Of a stretch of DNA of 17,913 nucleotides, positions 14,702 through 17,913 are shown piece after piece. Within the stretch, counting starts at the first letter, position 1; every line of letters begins with the position of its first letter. A program made the position numbers and the translations under genes. Below the pieces are notes generated by a model that was not told where the DNA came from, searched no databases, and saw only the letters and a list, made by a program, of their open reading frames with translations. The DNA is from Bacteroidales bacterium M6. Its GTDB lineage: Bacteria; Bacteroidota; Bacteroidia; Bacteroidales; Muribaculaceae. The stretch lies in the NCBI GenBank assembly GCA_001689485.1, contig LUJQ01000042.1, positions 1 to 17,913 on the forward strand, read 5' to 3'.

Positions 14702-15277
14702 TGCGGTATTCAATCGACGCATCCTCGGGGTCCCCTTACCCCCTTCCTTACTGTCCTTATTGAATTTGGAGATATTGAAAATGTTGATTTAAATATCTGA
14801 AAACAATCCGCCGGGGCGCTCATTGTAAGTCTCCCCGGTAACAATTCTCGGAGGGTTTGCAACAAACTCACTGATACCGTTGAACACATATTTTGAATAT
14901 GATGTATCCCCGAAGTCTTTAATCAATTTCTCATAAAGCGTCAGATTCGGCGCGAGTATGAAAAAATGCCTGATACCCTTTGCAAGATAGAGATATGTGA
15001 TGATGGCACCCATCAACCTGGTTTTGCCTATGCCTGTGGCTATCGAAAAAGCAAGCGATGGGAAGTCGCGGTCAAAACTCCTGGCCGCAGGCACTATTGC
15101 CTTGACCTTGGCCAGTTCTGCCGCAATAAACATTTCAAGCATCCCGGCATCGGTCGGAGGCTTCTGCAACGACAATGCATCCGTCACGGCTGCGGTCAGC
15201 TCCAATGCCTTCACAAGCGGCTTCCGAAGCGAAAGCCTCTGACGTATATAATTCACATGTGAATCCATATCAGTCAA
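14702..15277 (-). pseudogene. Type III restriction endonuclease Res, N-terminal remnant with internal stop
   Basis: The frame from 15277 (TTG; ATG at 15268) gives 162 residues of a Res-type helicase/nuclease: an N-terminal segment, then FSIATGIGKTRLMGAIITYL (Walker A, residues about 77-96) and HFFILAPNLTLYEKLI. It stops at TAA (14791-14789), but the same frame beyond the stop reads INIFNISKFN...PRMRRL to about 14711, which continues the Res family pattern as I remember it. The full enzyme is about 900 residues, so the DEAD-box, later helicase motifs and nuclease are gone. It is dead through a nonsense change and a 3' truncation. A different frame at 14619-14720 ends ...MYFHKQGYINDDIQSY and may be the tail of whatever replaced the 3' part. 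Confidence 0.75.
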
Positions 15278-15849
15278 TCGAAAAGATTCGGTTCCACGGC
15301 TGAAGTTTGTTCCTCCCCCAGGTCTATGTCATACTCTTCTTCAGAAAAATAGTCGCTGTCGGGCAACGGCAGGATGTTGAGGGAGTAGTCGTCGTGATCG
15401 AACTCGCAGGTGTTGAGGAGGACTTTGGGTATTTTCTTTATGGTGATATTGGAAAACTTGTTGCCGCACTCCGGCTGGAACTTTGTGCAGCATATCAGCA
15501 AGGATTCATTTTCGCCCAACCGGCTATGAATGGCTTCAAGCATCCCGACGGTTATCAGCCTGGTGGTGGTGAATATGAAATCATGTTCGGAACTACGTCC
15601 TTGCTTCCAATAAAGTTCTTCATCGGGTGAGTAGGAAAAGCCTTGATGTTTCGCCATAGCCGCAGCCAGCATATCGGCATTATACCTTTTGTTAATGACA
15701 AGGTTGCCATACTTGTCGCGATTGAGAAGGTTTGGTGCAAGCTCATAAAATTTGAAGCCGCCACCACCATGCCAATTCTGCGATTTTGAAATGCCGCCCT
15801 GCTCTCCCTCAATCAGTTGCGATTTTCTTTTGCCATTTTTGCACAACAT
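15274..15849 (-). pseudogene. Type III DNA methyltransferase Mod, C-terminal remnant
   Basis: The roughly 190 residues match only the C-terminal third of a type III Mod protein: GGISKSQNWHGGGGFKFYEL, then ELYWKQGRSSEHDFIFTTT and ESLLICCTKFQPECGN...IKKIPKVLL. The target-recognition and catalytic parts (FxGxG, DPPY) are missing. Possible starts (GTG 15855, ATG 15849) lie inside an 11-bp tandem repeat, and an in-frame stop lies just upstream, so the break is at about 15820-15850. The stop overlaps the Res start, as in intact mod-res operons. The cause is probably the insertion of the element to the right. Confidence 0.75.
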
Positions 15850-15859
15850 TTGCACAACA
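15838..15859 (+). repeat. 11-bp tandem repeat at the element border
   Basis: TTTGCACAACA occurs twice back to back (15838-15848 and 15849-15859) exactly where the Mod homology ends. The 11-bp period is the same as that of the TCGTTACCA pair at 2450-2469. Integrase arm-type or accessory-protein sites are a likely reading. Confidence 0.6.
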
Positions 15860-16325
15860 GAAACCGAAAATCTCTTTCAAAATTCATTGTCATTCATCAT
15901 CATTCAAGCGCAGTAGTTGATTTTGCATTTTTTAACAAGACTTCATTCACTCACGCCTGAACCATACAGGCGGCTATATGGTTTTAGTAGTTGTGGTGTG
16001 TTTTCACACGACAATAGCGGGGCTGACACTGTACCCTGCCGTGACCGTCATGTATAAGACACACCAAATGACAAGACCCAAGAGTGGGCGTCAAACATAT
16101 TCGACCTAAACGGGTCGAACACTAACGCACAATCCTAAGAGTGTGTGCCAGACATTGTAGTCAGAAACTTTACTAACGCGATTATAATCGGCGTGCGGGC
16201 AAAGACCCGACTTTACGCTGATGCCGGCTGTTGTTGTTTGATGTTGCACTTATGGAAGCTATGGCTATACTCCAATTTATAGCGATGGCTAAGATACAGG
16301 ATTACCACTTTATAGATTGTGCTCT
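15860..16325. other. Non-coding, hairpin-rich left end of an integrative element
   Basis: No gene is seen. Hairpins include AACCATA/TATGGTT (15960-15966 with 15977-15983), GTGTG-TTTT-CACAC (15996-16009) and TTCGACC/GGTCGAA (16100-16106 with 16113-16119). CGATTATAATCG (16179-16190) is a perfect palindrome. Such dense structure suggests protein-binding sites, an origin or regulatory RNA. Confidence 0.5.
16077..16184 (+). repeat. Two-copy imperfect repeat unit
   Basis: Unit 1 starts CCCAAGAGTG (16077) and carries ACTAACGC at 16121; unit 2 starts CCTAAGAGTG (16134) and carries ACTAACGC at 16172. The parts between (GGGCGTCAAACAT and TGTGCCAGACAT) also match. Units are about 57 and 51 bp. Unit 1 carries the TTCGACC hairpin, and unit 2 runs into the 16179 palindrome. 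Confidence 0.55.
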
Positions 16326-16357
16326 TTTGGAGATATGAGATTTTTTTCGTATCTTTA
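16326..16357 (+). promoter_or_regulatory. Candidate promoter of a long leader
   Basis: TTTG (16326-16329), 20 bp, then TATCTTTA (16350-16357; 7 of 8). Transcription would start near 16363, about 720 nt before the HTH gene. Confidence 0.5.
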
Positions 16358-16362
16358 TGTAA

Positions 16363-16680
16363 CGCTACGAGGCAGAAGCATCCGTCCGACACGTTCAACC
16401 ATATTGCCCGGATTAGGAATGATGCTCTTTGACGTTGCTATGCCTAATTGTCGTTGCGACACGTAATTATCTTAGTCGGGTGAAAAGGCCCCCGATGTAC
16501 TATGAACTTATGAGAAGCCGTAAGGTGGCGGCCTGTACCGCCAGCCCTAAACAACTCGCCGTAAGGAAGAGATGCTTAACAGGCTTATTCCTCAGTCAGC
16601 GGCCACTGAGAATTGAAAATACTGACGCTCTGTGCGCGTCATAATGTACTGACGGACATTACTGTATATTGCCAAAACAC
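16363..16680 (+). other. Structured leader region, possible regulatory RNA
   Basis: A run of small hairpins follows the promoter: TGTCG/CGACA (16449-16461), TCGGG/CCCGA (16476-16495), GGCGG/CCGCC (16527-16542), CTCAGT/ACTGAG (16591-16610), GACGC/GCGTC (16624-16640) and TAATGT/ACATTA (16642-16661). GCCGTAAGG is repeated at 16517-16525 and 16558-16566. No open frame here looks protein-like. It may be an attenuator or small RNA controlling the downstream HTH-DUF3987 operon, in the way leader RNAs control other Bacteroides conjugative elements; that is inference. Confidence 0.4.
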
Positions 16681-16817
16681 GCCGGATTTTTTTGGATTTA
16701 GTGGCGGCGTTAAGTAGAGGAGATATGTAGTAGGTTCCAAGCATCTGGCGCATAATTATATAATAGGATAGCACAGGGTAAGGTGACCTCAATGTAACAT
16801 TAGAAGAAAGGTTCCGA

Positions 16818-16833
16818 TTGCAAAGATTTGCAA
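16818..16833. promoter_or_regulatory. 16-bp inverted repeat, operator-like
   Basis: TTGCAAA and TTTGCAA are perfect arms with a 2-bp centre. A second palindrome, CAACAATTGTTG, lies at 16949-16960. Both are upstream of the excisionase-like gene and could bind it or another element regulator. Confidence 0.4.
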
Positions 16834-16906
16834 CCGAACACAAAGCGTATTCTGCCCTCAAAAAGGTGGACCGCTACTGCTGTTGGCTTTTGCGAACACA
16901 AGCGGC

Positions 16907-17059
16907 ATGGGAGAACTACGCCTTTTGCTTACCTCTATTGGTTGGCAGCAACAATTGTTGGCTTTAATGAAACAAGCTGACAGCATCCTCTATGTCATTA
17001 CAGACCGTTGTCACCGCTCGAAAGCGCCGGAGATGTGGCAATGTATTGTTTCGGCGTAA
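16907..17059 (+). CDS. Possible 50-residue leader peptide
   Basis: An ATG frame (MGELRLLLTSIGWQQQLLAL, then MKQADSILYVITDRCHRSKA, ending IVSA) stops 22 bp before the HTH gene. A second in-frame ATG at 16967 gives 30 residues. The translation is protein-like (balanced, hydrophobic then basic), but no family is recognised. A leader peptide or a relic is possible, as is chance. Confidence 0.3.
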   Translation: MGELRLLLTSIGWQQQLLALMKQADSILYVITDRCHRSKAPEMWQCIVSA

Positions 17060-17081
17060 AATCTTAAATTCAGACCTCACA

Positions 17082-17408
17082 ATGAATTTATATAATCTTC
17101 TCCAAGCTTCTCTCTCCGACCCCAATTCTCCAAATATTCTTCTCACTGTCTCTCTCGCTGACCTCCATCAGCTTGTGGTTGATACAATCGACGCTACACG
17201 CGAGCGCATCCTCCCTCTTTTTATGAAGGCATCTGAAGATCGCCTACTGACTAAAGAGGAAGTCGCCCAGCAACTCGGCATAGGGCTGACATCAGTCTAT
17301 AATCTGACCAAGAGTGGAAAACTCACAGCCGTAAAAGTCAACCGTGCCACTCGCTATCGCCAAAGCGAGGTATCAGATCTTCTCAACGCAAAATGTAATC
17401 GCAGATGA
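17082..17408 (+). CDS. Excisionase-type HTH DNA-binding protein
   Basis: The protein has 108 residues from the ATG at 17082; the frame is open 30 codons further upstream, but that Arg-rich stretch is not conserved-looking. Residues 1-50 are a leucine-rich helical region. Residues 53-104 are a MerR/excisionase HTH_17 domain: RLLTKEEVAQQLGIGLTSVY, then NLTKSGKLTAVKVNRATRYR and SEVSDLL. Such proteins help excision or regulate transfer genes in Bacteroides integrative elements. Its stop overlaps the next start (ATGA), so the two genes are translationally coupled. Confidence 0.82.
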   Translation: MNLYNLLQASLSDPNSPNILLTVSLADLHQLVVDTIDATRERILPLFMKASEDRLLTKEEVAQQLGIGLTSVYNLTKSGKLTAVKVNRATRYRQSEVSDLLNAKCNRR

Positions 17409-17913
17409 AAAAAGAAACTTCATCATCAGCAAAGGCTACCTCAAAGCCTAAGGGCAATGAGATGAAGGCATTTGCCAAAAAGAAAGCCGACAGCAATCCC
17501 GACACACCTGCAATCAAGTGTACGGAAGTGACTTGTCAGTCAACTGAACAGGTGATAAATCACTTACCTGACCAACTGACCAATCAGTCAGTACCGCCGG
17601 TACCGACTGACGGCTTGATTGCAGAGCAACCGACTGCGCAGAGTATCAGCGGTTTCCCCATTGACGTCCTGCCTGCAAAGTTGCAGGAGATTGTCAACGA
17701 GGCAAACGCCACTCTCGGTTTTCCGAAGGACTACATTGCAGGCTCCATGCTGACGGCTATGGCCGCAGTAATCGGCAATACCCATTCAGCAGAGGCTATG
17801 GCGGGGTGGAAGGAATATGCCATTCTTTTCGTTGCCCTTGTCGGATGCCCCGGTGTCTGCAAGAGCCACCCGCTCAGTTACCTCATGCAGCCTCTCATCG
17901 ACCACGATGCCGA
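17405..17913 (+). CDS. DUF3987 primase/helicase-like protein, 5' part
   Basis: The gene starts at the ATG overlapping the HTH stop and runs off the right end (169 codons visible). The first 85 residues are a low-complexity Lys/Ser/Pro/Gln linker. From about 86, ISGFPIDVLPAKLQEIVNEA, then LGFPKDYIAGSMLTAMAAVI and GCPGVCKSHPLSYLMQP match the start of DUF3987. The last is the P-loop, with Cys where classical Walker A has Gly, a position that also varies in the family from memory. DUF3987 proteins are found on Bacteroides mobile elements next to HTH genes and are thought to serve in element replication or mobilisation. Confidence 0.85.
   Translation, partial: MKKETSSSAKATSKPKGNEMKAFAKKKADSNPDTPAIKCTEVTCQSTEQVINHLPDQLTNQSVPPVPTDGLIAEQPTAQSISGFPIDVLPAKLQEIVNEANATLGFPKDYIAGSMLTAMAAVIGNTHSAEAMAGWKEYAILFVALVGCPGVCKSHPLSYLMQPLIDHDA

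Noticed and set aside
14361..14792. 143-codon plus-strand frame across the DUF3943 end
   Set aside because: It runs through the DUF3943 coding region, the strong terminator and the Res relic, which rules out a real gene.
15996..16009. GTGTG-TTTT-CACAC as a terminator
   Set aside because: The stem is only 5 bp, no T-tract follows and there is no upstream gene to end.
16077..16184. CRISPR array
   Set aside because: Only two diverged units of unequal length and no cas genes.
16191..16235. GTGCG at 16192 as a group II intron 5' end
   Set aside because: No domain V hairpin or reverse transcriptase follows; the local GCGGG/CCCG hairpin explains the look.
16429..16644. 71-codon plus-strand frame in the structured leader
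   Set aside because: It crosses several hairpins and has an arginine- and cysteine-rich, non-protein-like composition.

Overview
The window looks like chromosomal DNA from a member of the Bacteroidota, most likely order Bacteroidales (a gut lineage such as Muribaculaceae or Bacteroidaceae is plausible but not provable from this window). The reasons are: promoters of the Bacteroides type (TTTG, about 20 bp, TAnnTTTG) in front of several genes; A-rich leaders with no Shine-Dalgarno motif; a TPR/transmembrane/AraC one-protein regulator; lipoproteins with acidic residues right after the lipobox cysteine; DUF3943 and DUF3987 proteins; and an rsfS-ftsH gene pair.

Layout. 1-2544: a small islet between two degenerate direct repeats (1-35 and 2510-2544) that resemble the 3' end of a tmRNA. 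It carries a complete AbiEi/AbiEii (type IV) toxin-antitoxin pair with its own promoter and a perfect inverted repeat touching the antitoxin start codon, but no integrase. 2545-2960: short relics. 2961-7188: the most interesting block. A divergent membrane-spanning TPR-AraC regulator (minus strand) faces an apparent operon (plus strand) of a 48-residue membrane peptide, a 500-residue lipoprotein whose middle resembles the leukocidin / Vibrio cholerae cytolysin pore-forming family, and a second lipoprotein. Two identical 13-bp direct repeats, 33 bp apart, lie just upstream of an operon promoter that has a good -7 box but no visible -33 box, as expected for activator-dependent transcription. 7258-8836: two nearly identical 37-nt hairpins flank an exported nitroreductase and a small membrane protein.

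8880-14560 is core chromosome: a HIRAN-domain gene behind ftsH, then rsfS, an FtsX/LolC-type permease, and divergently a DUF3943 membrane protein closed by a strong terminator. 14702-15860 holds wreckage of a type III restriction-modification system: the C-terminal end of Mod joined to the N-terminal end of Res, the latter with an in-frame stop. The Mod break coincides with an 11-bp tandem repeat, beyond which (about 15860-17913) an integrative element appears to begin: about 1.2 kb of highly structured, repeat-rich, probably regulatory DNA, then an excisionase-like HTH gene overlapping by 4 bp a DUF3987 primase/helicase-like gene that runs off the window.

Family assignments rest on motif recognition from memory; no search was run. 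The pore-forming-toxin call and the tmRNA att call are the two that most need an alignment.
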